Shown piece after piece: positions 42,156 through 53,706 of a stretch of 64,000 bases of DNA (position 1 is the stretch's first letter; each line of letters opens with the position of its first letter). Under the pieces are notes generated by a model. The model saw only the letters and a program-made list of their open reading frames with translations, had not been told where the DNA came from and did no database searches. The translations under genes were made by a program, and so were the position numbers. Source of the stretch: Phoronis australis (taxonomy: Eukaryota > Phoronida > Phoronidae); assembly GCA_002633005.1 (NCBI GenBank), contig NMRA01000041.1:625294-689293 (forward strand), written 5' to 3'.

Positions 42156-42260
42156 TCATACATTTTCTCCAATTGCCCATTGAAATACAGCAGTTCAATC
42201 TGCAGCCAAACACCACGTGACTATTTCGACGTAAGATGGCCAGTTTAATGTTACATTTAC

Positions 42261-42342
42261 CCCCTTTGGAACGTTGTATCCACAAATCTCCATGTCTTTG
42301 TCCAAAATTCGTGCGGTACCTCCTTGGACCGGAAAATGCATT
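42261..42342 (-). CDS. CYP-A exon 8
   Basis: The acceptor is aacttccag and the donor GGG|GTAAAT. It encodes FPVQGGTARILDKDMEICGY and ends NVPKG. Two residues differ from CYP-B (VQ versus IL). It is the last recognisable exon of this copy. Confidence 0.88.
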
Positions 42343-42931
42343 CTGGAAGTTAAAAACAAACTTTTACATGAAGTAATATCCCACTCGACATTATTCCGGA
42401 ATAATGTCTCGTGGGATATTATTTCATGCAGGCCACTCTCGGTACGTTTTGTGTATATCATAACTTGGGCCCGAAGTTCAACTTTATTCATTATAACTTG
42501 AACTTGACGGCAAACTTTAGAGCTGGTTATAACTCAGAATTGAAGGTGAACAGACTTAAAGGTTTTTTACTCTGGCTTGAAGGTAGACTCTCAGTGATTA
42601 TAACTCGGCCTTTGCTTATAAATTACGGTTGTGATGTTGTCTAGGACTTTAACAAACGACCTCAACTCTAAGTCAAATATCGAAAATCCTATGCTTTATC
42701 AACTATTGAAAGTATATATTATGTGAATGTAGAAAGATCGAGGATAGTAGTTATTAGTTGGACAAGAGCAACTGGCTGAAATTAACCACCTGACGAGATT
42801 CAAAAATAACGAGTCTGCATCAATTCTACGGCAACAGTGGCAAATAGTCTGCTTATCAAATGTAAATCTGCGGTAAAACATCGATCACAAGTGACTGTAA
42901 ACGTCTATGTACCAATTGAAAAGTGCATTAC

Positions 42932-43098
42932 CTGAACGACTCCTTGAGACATGCCTTCAAGTAAGACAACCTTTTAAGTGTATCTGTTGTTATCGGCTCT
43001 CTATTTGGCAATTCTGTGTTTATTTCAGACCTCAGTTTGTCTTGCTTCTCAGGAAATCTTGCAAGATTGTAAAACATAAATGACAAGGCGCTTCCAGT
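42932..43098 (-). CDS. CYP-A exon 7, ExxR
   Basis: It encodes TGSALSFMFYNLARFPEKQ and ends LKACLKESFR. The donor is AG|GTAATG. It is open, 167 bp, and nearly identical to CYP-B. Confidence 0.9.
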
Positions 43099-44232
43099 CT
43101 GAAAATTAGAAACGCATTTTTGGCCTGTAGTCCGCAGTACAGATACTTTTCAAAAATTTGAGGCTCTTAGGTGTATTTGTTTTTAATAACAAAAGCACTC
43201 TGTACTGTTTTTTATACTCGCCTCCGGTTAACCAATAATTAACTGGTAAGCTGATCCTCAAACAAGTTAGGTAACCTCTTCATCACTGCTCCTTTACTGT
43301 CTTCGCCTGTTAGTAACTCATGTACAATCTCCGATTCGTTTTACAGTTATCGCACACATGAAGCAGATGTAAAGAATAAGTCAACACTTTGCACTGTTTA
43401 GGTGGCTGCAAGTCAAATCAGTCTCCTAAAATTCCTTGCACTGTCATAGCACTAGTCTACATTTTCATTGCCAACAAAAACATCGAAACCATCAGAGACT
43501 CAAGTAAAGGCTTCTGAATCAGAGTTTATAGGGACTGGTCAGCTCTAAAATTGCGAAATCAAAAATAGCACATTGACTGTGACTTGAGTTGGTAACAGAA
43601 ATGAAATCCTATCACGGTCAGGACTATGATGAGACCGGTCAGGACTATGATGAGACCGACTTAATGACAGTTAAGACCTTAATCAATTTTCGTTTTTTTA
43701 GACAGTTACACAGGGTTTAGTGCAGATTTAAATATAAATGAAAGCAAAAATTGCGGGTTAATGACTGTCCAGAAAGACTGTCTACGGGCAAGTTTAGGTG
43801 ATACCCAAATCACGGCAGGACTAAGGAGGGAAATCGTAGGAAGATGCGCCTGTTATTCTTCGAAACTTCTACAAATAATAGCTTTACTTTTTTCTACATC
43901 TACTTTTCAAAATCTGTTTGATTCAAAGTAGTTGGAAGTATACAAAACACAAAATTGACCTTCATGCCTTAACGGATTTGTAACAGGATAATAGCTTAAC
44001 AAGTAAGCATATTCTTAGCATCGCTGAATGCACACAAACATCATTTTTCACACCTATATTAATGTTACCAAAATCATTAAACCAATTTTGTAAAATATAT
44101 GAAAGAAAACCGTGCATTGTGAAACTACATGAAAGACTGAGCTAAAAGACAATTGGGTAGTTGACACAAATCGTCAGGATCGATTGTTTCATAAATCGAT
44201 CACGTCAAATGAAGGAATTACAGATTGCCTAC

Positions 44233-44380
44233 CGAGTCAATTCCAGCCGTGAACAACTCTAGCAGAATAGACGAAGCATCTTCCAAGCTCAAATCAAGCT
44301 TAAGCAATCTTTGCAAAAAGTCCTCTTCTCCAGTCAGGGATTGCCGGGCAAGCGTCTCTTGAATCCGACTCTTTGTAAAC
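44233..44380 (-). CDS. CYP-A exon 6, I-helix
   Basis: It encodes FTKSRIQETLARQSLTGEED and then FLQRLLKLDLSLEDAS and LLELFTAGIDS. The donor is TCG|GTAGGC. It is open, 148 bp. Confidence 0.9.
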
Positions 44381-44563
44381 CTGCCTCAGTAAGAAACAAG
44401 AAATTGAAAATGTACCACGACCAGCTTCACGAGAGGATTTGGAGGGCTCGTCTGACTTAAAATGAGATGCGCAAAGCCACAATCGTGCGCTAACTACGCA
44501 TTTGTAAGTTGCCAAGGTTTTACACTACTGGAAATGTTTTATAGAAGAAGATTGTTAACTTAC

Positions 44564-44759
44564 GTATTCATAAATGTGTAGCCTTTAATGCATTGTTTGT
44601 AACTTTTAGTGTTGAAATATCTGTGAAAAGGAATTTCATAAAAGGACGATTGTAGCGCTCCGAAATAATCATTGATCGCGTTAAACATTGAAGACGCCTT
44701 TTCATCGGTAGTCGCCTGAAGTAGCCCCAGTCTTTCGTTGTAACATACTGCGCCGAACG
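44564..44759 (-). CDS. CYP-A exon 5
   Basis: It encodes FGAVCYNERLGLLQATTDEK through YEIPFHRYFNTKSYKQCIKG. The donor is AC|GTAAGT. It is open, 196 bp. Confidence 0.9.
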
Positions 44760-45304
44760 CTGAAACAAATGAGGTATAGTATATATGAAGTTATGGTATC
44801 AGGAATGTCCTTAACTGCGCCCTGAGAAGTTTCAGGGAAGTCATGGAAACATCAAAACTATTTTCATAAAATCAGCCTCACAATGTTCTTTACCGTAACA
44901 GGACTCTGTTTCCGTTACCAACAAGAACAACGAAACCTACAACAACTCAAGAAAACTCTTCATTAACAGCTACGCTGCGAGGGAAATGTCCCTTTATCTG
45001 TCTTTTTTGAATCTAAGTGGTCATTACAGATAAAAAGGAAGTCTATTTCAACGCACACCAGCTTTACTTTTTTATTGCAGTTGAGCTTTATGCCATTTAT
45101 CGAAACGAATGAACAGACATTAGCCACTTGGAATCTCTTTGGGTTTGCAGTGTCGTTAGTAATGGAAAAGCAATCAATAATTGGTTGGCTATCTTGTTGA
45201 AGTCTGGATTACAAGGTGGGGGTAAGGATATGAAAGTCTACTGTAGTCATCGGCATAATTATACAGCCTAGAGTGGAGAGTCGGAAATGAGGAAAGGACC
45301 CAGG

Positions 45305-45530
45305 AGTTTGATGATTGGAGCCCTGGGGGTACACTTTTAGTGACTGGAACCCTGGGATTCACCTGGTGATTGGCTTCCAGTCACTGACATCTTGGCCTAG
45401 TTCAACTCATTGTCAAAGGCTACTAAGCTAATATTGGTTAAACTAGGCCAACATGTCAGCGACTAGAAGCCAATCACCAAAGGTGTACCACAGGGATCCA
45501 AACACCAAAAGTGTTCTCCAGTGTAAGTAG
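45305..45530. repeat. Imperfect palindrome (GGTGATTGG arms), A copy
   Basis: ggtgattggcttccagtcac, tgacatcttggcctagttca on the left and aaactaggccaacatgtcag, cgactagaagccaatcacc on the right form a stem of about 45 bp per arm around 45425. It is cleaner than the B-copy version at 29640-29960. Confidence 0.7.
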
Positions 45531-45614
45531 CCAATGAAACTGTGCAAATGACTGCAATTTCTGCTTATAAGTGCGCTAAGCCCTGAAATACAAGATGCAT
45601 AACCAAGTACTCAC

Positions 45615-45805
45615 CCTCGGCAGCGTACTTCAGTAGCTGTAGATAGACATGCTCTACGAGTCCCGAGTCTGTCCGCGCTTCCCTCACAAGCTTAATGAAA
45701 TCGTCTGCAACCTGGTTTTGCACTGTTAGATATAGTGTAGCGGCATCTGGTGACATCATTAGTTGGTGCACAGACTGTCGACGCTTGTACCATTCTTCGC
45801 CATTT
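45615..45805 (-). CDS. CYP-A exon 4, helix C region
   Basis: It encodes NGEEWYKRRQSVHQLMM, then NQVADDFIKLVREAR and VYLQLLKYAAEG. The donor is G|GTGAGT. It is open, 191 bp. Confidence 0.9.
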
Positions 45806-46059
45806 CTACAACGCATGGCAGTCATTTCATCACTTATTCCCGAGAATTTTAGACAGAGGTTACAGCGTTTGGTATATTTTTTACCCTTATAGTCCCCAAA
45901 TATATGTTCGGGAGTACCTTAGGAAGCAGGCAGTCTGTACACGCAAAATGTGTCAGCGACACTGACACGGCAGGAAAGGTATGTAACCATAGACTATAAT
46001 CTATGATGTAACCTAACCTTGACTAAGAGATTCTTTGGTACAAAGATACCGTGACTTAA

Positions 46060-47386
46060 AGGCGAAGACAACCTTTTTTCATGTCATTTTTAGCAAAAAT
46101 AGGGTTCGTTGATTATCCCAGACATATTTTTCACTTATTTACAGCTTTTCGTAATTTAATTAATTACTCGTCGTCTACTCCGGAAGTGACGTTTTGGGAG
46201 GCAAGAATTTCGCGCCAATTTCTTTTCATACAGTCTGACTGTGAGAGCAGTCGTGTCAGTCATTGTTCTACCTCGGTTGTGATAAGTTCGGTCATCGTTT
46301 GCTTTTGTTTACGAGTCACGGTCAACATGCCACGCTGTTGATGCCTACCGAGAAGTACTCATATTATCGTCTCACGTACAGAGCTAGAACTGTCCCACTT
46401 GCGCGGCCGAGTGTCCCGCGACACACTCCCAGTGGATGGTGACTTGAGCACCCAAACTGCTTACATCCCGCCGTGCGACTCCCTCGTCACACACGTGGCA
46501 CCTTCTAAATAGCTCCAATACAAGTCCACAATAAACTTATCAAACTTAGGCGCACTGATCTGTTCACTGGATGACGAACTGTCTTTTTCACTAGATTCCA
46601 AACTGGGCCTGTATTCACTCCCACTACTCAACATCGCTGCAGGGCTGCTTATAGGCTATGGGCTAGAAACAAACAGTACACGGGGAATCACTGCTAGTTT
46701 CTGGAATTGTACGCTATGGGGTACGTTCGGAAACATGGGTGACAGTAGATGAAGTGCCTCCAGTCACTGTTTATAGTGGCCACGTGACAGCTCGCGAGGC
46801 TTCTCGCTTCAAAAACGCACTTCTCGGGGGTGGCGACGGGGCACTGCCGGGAATCAACAGAGGCGGTATGGAATCCTTCTTCAGGCGCTGTTTCGCAGGG
46901 ACCTTCATCAATTCAGCGTACATATCTCTGTCGTAATCTGACGGCTGAAAATGCTTGCCACTGCTTTGTACGTTGCGTGAACGGGTAGCGCTGCGTTCTT
47001 CAAACGAACGAGCTAGCCAAGTACGGCGAAGTGTGTCATCCTTCGGAAAGCGATGCAAAGTACCCAAAGCGCGCGTGAGACGATAATGAGTACATCCTGG
47101 TACACAGCAACAGTGCGGCATGTTGACTGACTCGTAAACAAAAGCAAACGACTACCGAACTTATTACATCCGAGGTAGAACAATGACTGACTTGACAGCT
47201 CTCACAGTCTGACTGTATGAAAAGAAATTGGCGCGAAATTCTTGCCTCCTAAAACGTCACTTCCGGAGTAGAGGACGAGAAATTAATTAAATTACGAAAA
47301 GCTGTAATTAAGTGAAACATATGTCTGGGATAATCAACAGACCTTACTTTTGCTAAAAGTGACATGAAAAAAGGTTGCCTTCGCCT
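46060..47386. mobile_element. Kolobok-like THAP DNA transposon with TTAA duplication
   Basis: This 1327-bp element has terminal inverted repeats of about 285 bp and roughly 90% identity, with ends AGGCGAAG and CTTCGCCT. TTAA flanks it at 46056-46059 and 47387-47390. The B copy at 30431-30450 has the unoccupied site gtgacTTAAggcggtatttc, which aligns with both A flanks and proves insertion with TTAA duplication. It encodes a THAP-domain protein but no transposase core. TTAA duplications plus a THAP domain fit the Kolobok superfamily; piggyBac also uses TTAA but has no THAP. It is probably nonautonomous. Confidence 0.8.
46771..47121 (-). CDS. THAP-domain protein encoded in the TTAA element
   Basis: It has 116 codons. 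The N-terminus MPHCCCVPGC gives the first zinc-binding Cys pair, followed by LHRFPKDDTLRRTWLA (invariant FP and W of THAP), KHFQPSDY (the HF motif) and IPPLL in the AVPTIF-box position. The third zinc ligand, Cys three residues before His, is Ser here (SSGKHF), so the finger is probably crippled unless a neighbouring residue substitutes. THAP fingers bind transposon ends in P element and Kolobok transposases. The start codon lies inside the right inverted repeat. No catalytic domain follows, and the product may be a decayed or truncated transposase. Confidence 0.7.
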   Translation of the reverse strand: MPHCCCVPGCTHYRLTRALGTLHRFPKDDTLRRTWLARSFEERSATRSRNVQSSGKHFQPSDYDRDMYAELMKVPAKQRLKKDSIPPLLIPGSAPSPPPRSAFLKREASRAVTWPL

Positions 47387-48303
47387 TTAAAGCTGCATTT
47401 CACCCCACTTAACTGGCTAAAACGGAATTTGAATTAGGTTTTTTATTCTAAAAAACAGTCTCATAGTATTCTTGACCGTCATAGGTTTCCATTTTCGTTA
47501 TCAACTCTAGTCACAGACAATGTGCACATGCGCAATTTCAGAATCGACCTACCCAATAAACACTGAAGCGTTTTCTTGAGTCGCCGATGGTTTTGATGTT
47601 CTTGCTGGTATCAGAAATCGAATCCTATCACAGTGCGCAGTATTATGAGACCGGTTTTATGAGAGTAAAATGTATAAGTTCCCGGAATTTCCCAGTATGT
47701 TGGTGTTATTTGTTCGAAGTTCAAAGATATTTCAGCAAGATGTCACGCCTAACATTACTTTTACATGGAGTTATAGTACGATGTAGTTTTTCTCTGCTAA
47801 AACTGTCTGGCTGATACTTCATCGTTATGGACAACTCACAGGGTAGAAGCTAGGGACAGTCTTCCGGGCTTATGTTCCACACGGTCGTGTCCAATAAAAC
47901 CGCACCTTTCACATTAATACACTTCTTTTAACGTGAACTGCTTTTTTTCTCACAAACCTCAATTCAGTTCTACAGAACTCAACTCCGAGTCTCAGTTTCT
48001 CCGTCTGACAGAATTCACGAATACAGTTCTTCATGGTGCAACGTTTCAAGTCCACCAGTATATTACAACTGGGAACATGAGCTTCATGAGATAATTAATG
48101 TATTCCTAAGTACAGAATTGCGGCACATGAGAAAAGACGACAACTCGCGAGAAAAGAAATGAATTTAAGAGAAAAGTACACCATCATCGAGAACAGACTT
48201 GCGATCCGCGAGGGAGAAACATGTCTGATCTGACACATGCACTGGCTTTACCAAGTCACCCCGAATCATTACATGCTCAGGCAAAATGAAAAAACCCACT
48301 TAC

Positions 48304-48529
48304 AGATTTCCAAAACCCATGGGCAGTCCATCTCGTTTGTTAGCAGAGTCCAGTATGGGCAAGGTAGGACGATGAGGATATTTGCCTTCATTTCGGAACG
48401 CTATAGCCATGTCTTTCGGATCAAGTATATGCACAAGTGTTTGTGGACCTAGCGTTTCCTTGTAAATTCTGCCGTACTTCTTGAAATCGTGTTGCCTCGC
48501 TAGGTGGTGCTGAGGGAGCGTGAAGTTAC
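48304..48529 (-). CDS. CYP-A exon 3
   Basis: It encodes FTLPQHHLARQHDFKKYGRI, then YKETLGPQTLVHILDPKDM and FRNEGKYPHRPTLPILD. The acceptor is ctttattctag and the donor CT|GTAAGT. It is open, 226 bp. Confidence 0.9.
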
Positions 48530-48599
48530 CTAGAATAAAGACTGGACTACTGTACCCAGCGTCGCTGAATTAAGGCATGTAGCAGAGAAAACGTTAAAA

Positions 48600-51500
48600 C
48601 AAAAGTATTTGCAGAAATCAACAAGGTCTGTCGTCAGTAGATCCTGAGTTGTAGGACTGAGAGTACGTTCAACTCCCAATTTACTTTTACAAGTACAACT
48701 CAATAAAGTATTTCTAAAAAATTGTTAAAAAGTTCCGAAGCTCACATTTTCTGTAAAGAACGGTGTTTATGTGCATTAAACTCACATATGTTGACCTGTA
48801 GAAGGTGCTCTAAACAGCTGCATCAGCCAATCACAAACTGAGAAATCATTTTCTGGTACTTTAACACATTTATTTTTGAAATAACTAAATTCCACTTAAG
48901 AAAAAGTGCAAATTCTTTGAGAATATACGTATAGCATACAGTTAGTGGGAAAATTTCTATAAATTACGTCTTGACTATGAGGCGCTCATAATTGCTGAAC
49001 CTTTTCAAGCAATGCCAATTTTCTGTTTTAAAGTCTCCTTCATAAAACAGACCCCCAGGTTATGGACAAAATAATCAAATAACTGAGATCCTAAGTAATC
49101 AGTCAATTTTAGCCATGAATTACAAAAATTATGCACATTACTGTGTTCTTATTTTTACAAAATGATGCCATCTTGAAAGGGCATCACGTGAGAATACATC
49201 TTGGTAAAGTATACTTTGCGTCAAAATTCATTTTGCACTGATTTTAACGAAAATGAAGTCGAAAGAATAAGTTTGACTTGTCTCCGAGCAGTGTAACCAC
49301 ATTTATGTTGTTTTTGGTCTGAATTATTCAAATAAACAGCATTTACAATTAAAATCTCAATGACATAAAGTACTGGGCGAACGGACACAACAGGAAGACG
49401 GACTGACCCCACGTTTGACACTGTTTATGTTTTCGGCAACAATTCAAATTATTTCAGAACTCAGTGGTAATAGCATGTGCCCAACGCAATAAATTTTGGT
49501 TGTTTGATAGAACTTCCTCAGCTGTTGCGATAGGTATAGCCAACACTACCAGGAATTATTTTAAACAAATGAAGGTGTGGGTGAATTGTCCAACACGTCC
49601 TCAAGTCTATGACGGACTTCGAGAACCTATGGACCATGCTATTTTTGTCATTTTTTCTTCTAATTTTAAAGGGCCCATTGGCCCGAACTCAGTTACCACA
49701 GTGCGTCAATGAATTTATTTTTTGCGCAAATGACGCGGTGCGCTCTCTTACAATGATATCTGGTCTATTCAATGGAACTTCATTAGCCTTTCTAAAACAG
49801 AAAACATAGTTATGTCTGTGTACGTTTTACCCAGGGTCAAGCTCAGTAACGCTAGTGTCTCCGATTGTCATTAAGAATTTGCCATTCAATTTAAAATATT
49901 TTACGTTTCCAGTTTTCGTGAAAATATGCTTTAGGTTTTCCGTATGAATGGTTCTCCAATCGGCGGAAAAACATGGCATGAAGCTATTTCACTCTGCATG
50001 ACGCACAAGCTTGTTCCACTTACAAACAGTGTGGGCAAACTGAAAGAAGGAAGTTTTAAAAATGCAATCTCATGATTAAGGCAGTTACATGTAAGCTTGA
50101 GGTGTTTTTTCTCCGGAAAATGCGAGGAGGTCACACTTTGTTCAGGAAGTCTCTCCTACGAATCGTCCAAGGCACCCAAAAAAAAAACACAAAACAAAAC
50201 AATCTAGTCAGAATGAATTAGCCCCCTAGAACAATTTCCATTCTAGCGGCTAGATAAACATAAAAATTACAACTTACATTTAGCAACGACGTTGGACAAC
50301 ATTTATAGGAACTCACTGGATTTATTGTCCTTAAGAAGAATTTTCAAATGGCCGGCCTATAACTGCTAAATCGAGACTTCTGTATTGAGACCGAGATCCA
50401 AAGGAGCGAAGATCGAGGTTTTTTTTTGTGTAAAATTCAGCATTGAAACCCTCAATTCCACAGCTTTTATCAATTTTCATAAGTTTAAAAACATTTTCCA
50501 GTTCTGCCACCAGAAATTCACTGTCTAAATATTATACAGGTGTAAACTTTGCTTCACGGTGATCACCTCTCTGTTTACTAGTCCTACTGTCAATGTTTGA
50601 AAGACGTGCTTAGTCTTATCCATCTTGTAATTCCTCCTGTAGACCTGATATTGTCCAGACAGATTGGGTAACAATCTTATTGATCACCATTCTTCTAGTG
50701 TAATTTCATATTTCCGTTTTACTAAAGTACTGTCTTTTGTTTTCTCCTTCCTCGATAGGGTGGGTAAGGGTCAAAATGATGATCAACACAGACTGAGCCA
50801 GACTCGTGCGGCTAGAGTGAGTGAGCTGAGTGATTCGATAAGTAAAATGTTTATTTTACATTGGCGTATTAAACAAACTTAACAGCAGTACAAGAGCAAG
50901 TTATCGATACAAAATGTGAAGAAATGTGTGAAAGATAGGATAGAGTCAGAGGAGTTCGTGTGCTTTTATGATTCGGGGATCTAATGTATGATAAGTGCAT
51001 GGACCTGGGGTAAGTATGCATGGACCAGGGGCCAGTATGCATAGAGCTGGGGCCAGTACGTATGCATGGACCCGGGGTCAGTAGGCATGGACCTGGGGTA
51101 TGTATGCATGGAACAGTGAGTATGCATGAACCAGGGGTCAGTATGTATGAACCATGGGCCAGCTATGAACTAGGCAGTACGTAGGCATAGTTGAACCGAC
51201 CAGGGCCGGATCAGAATGAATGATTTAGTTGTCAATGCAGGCATGGACCATGCAGGTGTCAGTAAGCAAGATCCTGGGGTCGAGCAGTATGCATGCTTGA
51301 ATTAGTAGTCAAGTAGTCAGAAACTGGGGGTGAAGAGGGAGTCTTATTTCACGGCTGACAACCGCATGCTTTCCAAATTCCACGGCCCGGCAACGGATTT
51401 TTGTTCCTCTGCAGGTAGTTTAGTTTACATGGAGTTATGTTCCAACAATTAAATCAAGTGAACTTCAAATCGCGGTTCACAGAATGGAAAAGAAGACCAG

Positions 51501-51620
51501 TTCCGCGTTCACAGATGGCCATCAAAATGCCTCATCCGACAGATAACGAAAAAGGAGCTCTTTACTCCTTGGCAAATTTGCCAGGACTCAACGCATAGGA
51601 TACACAGATCAGGCTGATAT
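48600..51620 (-). other. CYP-A intron 2
   Basis: Homologous to B 31760-33890 but longer. It includes decayed LINE RT sequence (about 49890-50130), a stretch of about 850 bp not seen in B (50150-51000), and an expanded array of about 24-bp units of the gtatgcatggaccaggggtc type at 50990-51330. No exon was found. Confidence 0.55.
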
Positions 51621-51629
51621 ATACGTTAC

Positions 51630-51760
51630 CTAGATAATATCGCAAAAGCGACCCTACAAAGGGTAACGCTTTGGGTCCTGGCATCAAATGGAAAGGTTTA
51701 GGCATCTTGATATTCCTGGGTGAACGAGTGAATCTCTTGCTGAGAATACTCAGTGCGACG
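51630..51760 (-). CDS. CYP-A exon 2, presequence end and hinge
   Basis: It encodes ALSILSKRFTRSPRN, MPKPFHLMPGPKALP and FVGSLLRYYL. The donor is G|GTAACG; the acceptor is inferred at gttgag|C. It is 131 bp, open, in phase with exon 1. Confidence 0.8.
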
Positions 51761-51969
51761 CTCAACTCGATCAATCAACCATCAGTGTTCTGGTGGTCAG
51801 CTGCCTTTACGTAAGCTTGATGACACTCACGGTGTTGTGTAAAGACTTGACAGGCCTTGTAGTTCCCAGGCAGAAAGGTGAATGTTTACAAAGACTCTTT
51901 TGTATTGATAAAGAACTATAGCCCTATAGCTCCCCCACGTGACTTACTTATTCTATTGTTGGAGCTTAC

Positions 51970-51998
51970 GACCTGAGACTAATCGCGAGAGTTTGCAT
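51970..51998 (-). CDS. CYP-A candidate exon 1 (presequence start)
   Basis: ATG followed by QTLAISLR, then the donor TC|GTAAGC, a strong match to consensus. Phase 2 joins correctly to exon 2. Without splicing the frame stops at once (TAA within the donor), which supports this boundary. No cDNA is available. Confidence 0.65.
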
Positions 51999-52559
51999 TG
52001 TGAATTTTTGTCTGTCTGCTCGGCTGAGTTTTGATCAAGTGTTGTAGTTATCACTTTGTCCATTAAACGAGACTATTGAGGTAAAAACCCGACAGGTCAT
52101 TTTTTACTGTACCCAAGACCTGTGGCCCAGTTCGCTGTATTCCGGGAAAAGTCTGGCCTCCCGTATCCTTTCAGCCCCAGTCTTTTAAACCACTTACGAC
52201 AGCCAATAAAACTACAGGCCAGGAGTTTTTTCAACAAGAAATTTTGGGTGTTATAATCATCGGTTACAGTATTTTTACTTGACATTTGGATTCTGGTTCT
52301 TTTGCAATAATAAGTGAAAAGCAGCAGTATGACTTGAATGGATCCTATATTAAAAAAGTTTGTCTTGATAGGGTACTGGCTAGAAATCTTTCAAATTAGT
52401 TCCCTGCTGGTTTCAACCTCTCTGATTCATTTCCTTTTTATTTTACTATAATTACACCACATTATATTTCGCATCTTGGTAAGGCACTCTAGATTATTAG
52501 AATTAAAAAATATTCGGTAAAATCGAGTTCTATAATCTTTCGTGACTTTCAGAAAGTAT

Positions 52560-52640
52560 ATAGTTTTGCGGGTTAAAACCTCTTAGTTTGGCGGGGTTAA
52601 AACCTCTTAGTTTTGCGGGGTTAAATCCTCATGAGTTTTG
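52560..52640. repeat. Three-copy tandem repeat (29 bp) in the A copy
   Basis: gttttgcggggttaaaacct followed by cttagt is present three times. The B copy has one unit at 35407-35432, so this is a local expansion after duplication. Confidence 0.75.
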
Positions 52641-53106
52641 CGAGTATTTAGCTAAATATACAAACTTATCAATAAGGTCCTACTGTACATGACGAATACG
52701 CCCAAATCTTCGGCCGATAGCACAGGGCAACGCCAACTGATGTTTGCTGGGGAAACAGAACATACGGATTTTTATAAGTCCCATTTTCAGAATGTCATGG
52801 CCGGATAAGTCTACAGTCGTACCTGCCAATCATAGCAATCCCGACTTCTGCCAAACAACTTAAGTTTGAATTAGAAAATTCACTGTTTTAAAACTGGCTT
52901 AACCCGATTTTGACTGAGATTGTACACGGGATAAGCTTATAGGAGGACCCGGCTTGCCAATCATAGCAGCCCCAGGGACTTCTACCAAACAACTTATTTT
53001 TGAGTTGATAAATCACCGTGATTCTGACCGAGATTCTGTCACACTAAGGACCACGTTAAAGCTAAAAGCTTTACAGCATCACAAATAGGCTGATTTCCAG
53101 AGCGAA

Positions 53107-53634
53107 CAGTGCTGTAGTGGGGCGTAGGCGCACGTAGACGCACGTAGGCGCAGCCACCACGTTTTGGCATTTCAACACAGCACCTACGCACCGTAAGTTA
53201 CGTTATAGTGGTGCGTAGGCGCACGTAGGCGCAGCCAACCATCTTTTTACATTATGCATTATGACTCTTCCTTGCAGTGCAGCTGAATGTGAACGAGGGT
53301 TCAGCGAAATGAATCAGACAGTCAACAAACGATCGAAGGGCCCGCGAGGAAACACCCCATGGGCGACTATAAACGCCGCCAGGATATCTTTTCAGTGTGT
53401 TACCGCGCCCATTTTCCTTTATTATAATTGTGTTTGAGTCTCCTATAAAAAATGCGTAGTTGCGACATCCTAGATTCGCCACTGCACACTTGAAGTCTGG
53501 CAATCGTGAGTCAAAAATAGGCCCACATGTTTGTGATGTTTTCCGAATTCAATGCACTTTTAAAATTCAGTGCTCAAGGTGATACGTTGGGCTTTGGGCG
53601 CCTAGTTGCCTCTAATTTTACCACTACAGCACTG
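53107..53634. mobile_element. hAT-superfamily element remnant (528 bp)
   Basis: There are perfect 14-bp terminal repeats CAGTGCTGTAGTGG / CCACTACAGCACTG and a perfect 8-bp target duplication AGAGCGAA (53099-53106 and 53635-53642). The B copy at about 35830-35842 has the empty site agagcaaatg. Eight-base duplications and CAGNG ends are hAT hallmarks. The interior retains only the end of the transposase (next entry), so it is an internally deleted, nonautonomous copy. Confidence 0.92.
53261..53437 (+). pseudogene. hAT transposase C-terminal (hATC dimerisation) fragment
   Basis: A 58-codon + strand frame reads LPCSAAECERGFSEMNQTVN followed by KRSKGP. The pattern S.AECERGFS.MN is the hATC signature. 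The zinc-finger and catalytic DDE portions are missing. It lies entirely inside the 53107-53634 element. Confidence 0.8.
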
Positions 53635-53706
53635 AGAGCGAATGCTTGACAGAGCATTGCTTCTTACATTCCAATATATTGGCCATTTTTGCTTTCACCA
53701 CTTAAA

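Larger units (their letters stand above)
42261..51998 (-). pseudogene. CYP-A: mitochondrial P450 duplicate lacking the heme exon
   Basis: Eight exons on the - strand (51998-51970, 51760-51630, 48529-48304, 45805-45615, 44759-44564, 44380-44233, 43098-42932, 42342-42261) are all open, with lengths and phases identical to CYP-B and sound splice sites, including exon 1. The heme-binding exon is absent from all sequence downstream, so no functional P450 can be made from what is seen. The absence coincides with a single n at 40800, so a misassembly could have removed it. Sequence conservation of the remaining exons suggests that the gene is young or still constrained. Confidence 0.8.
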
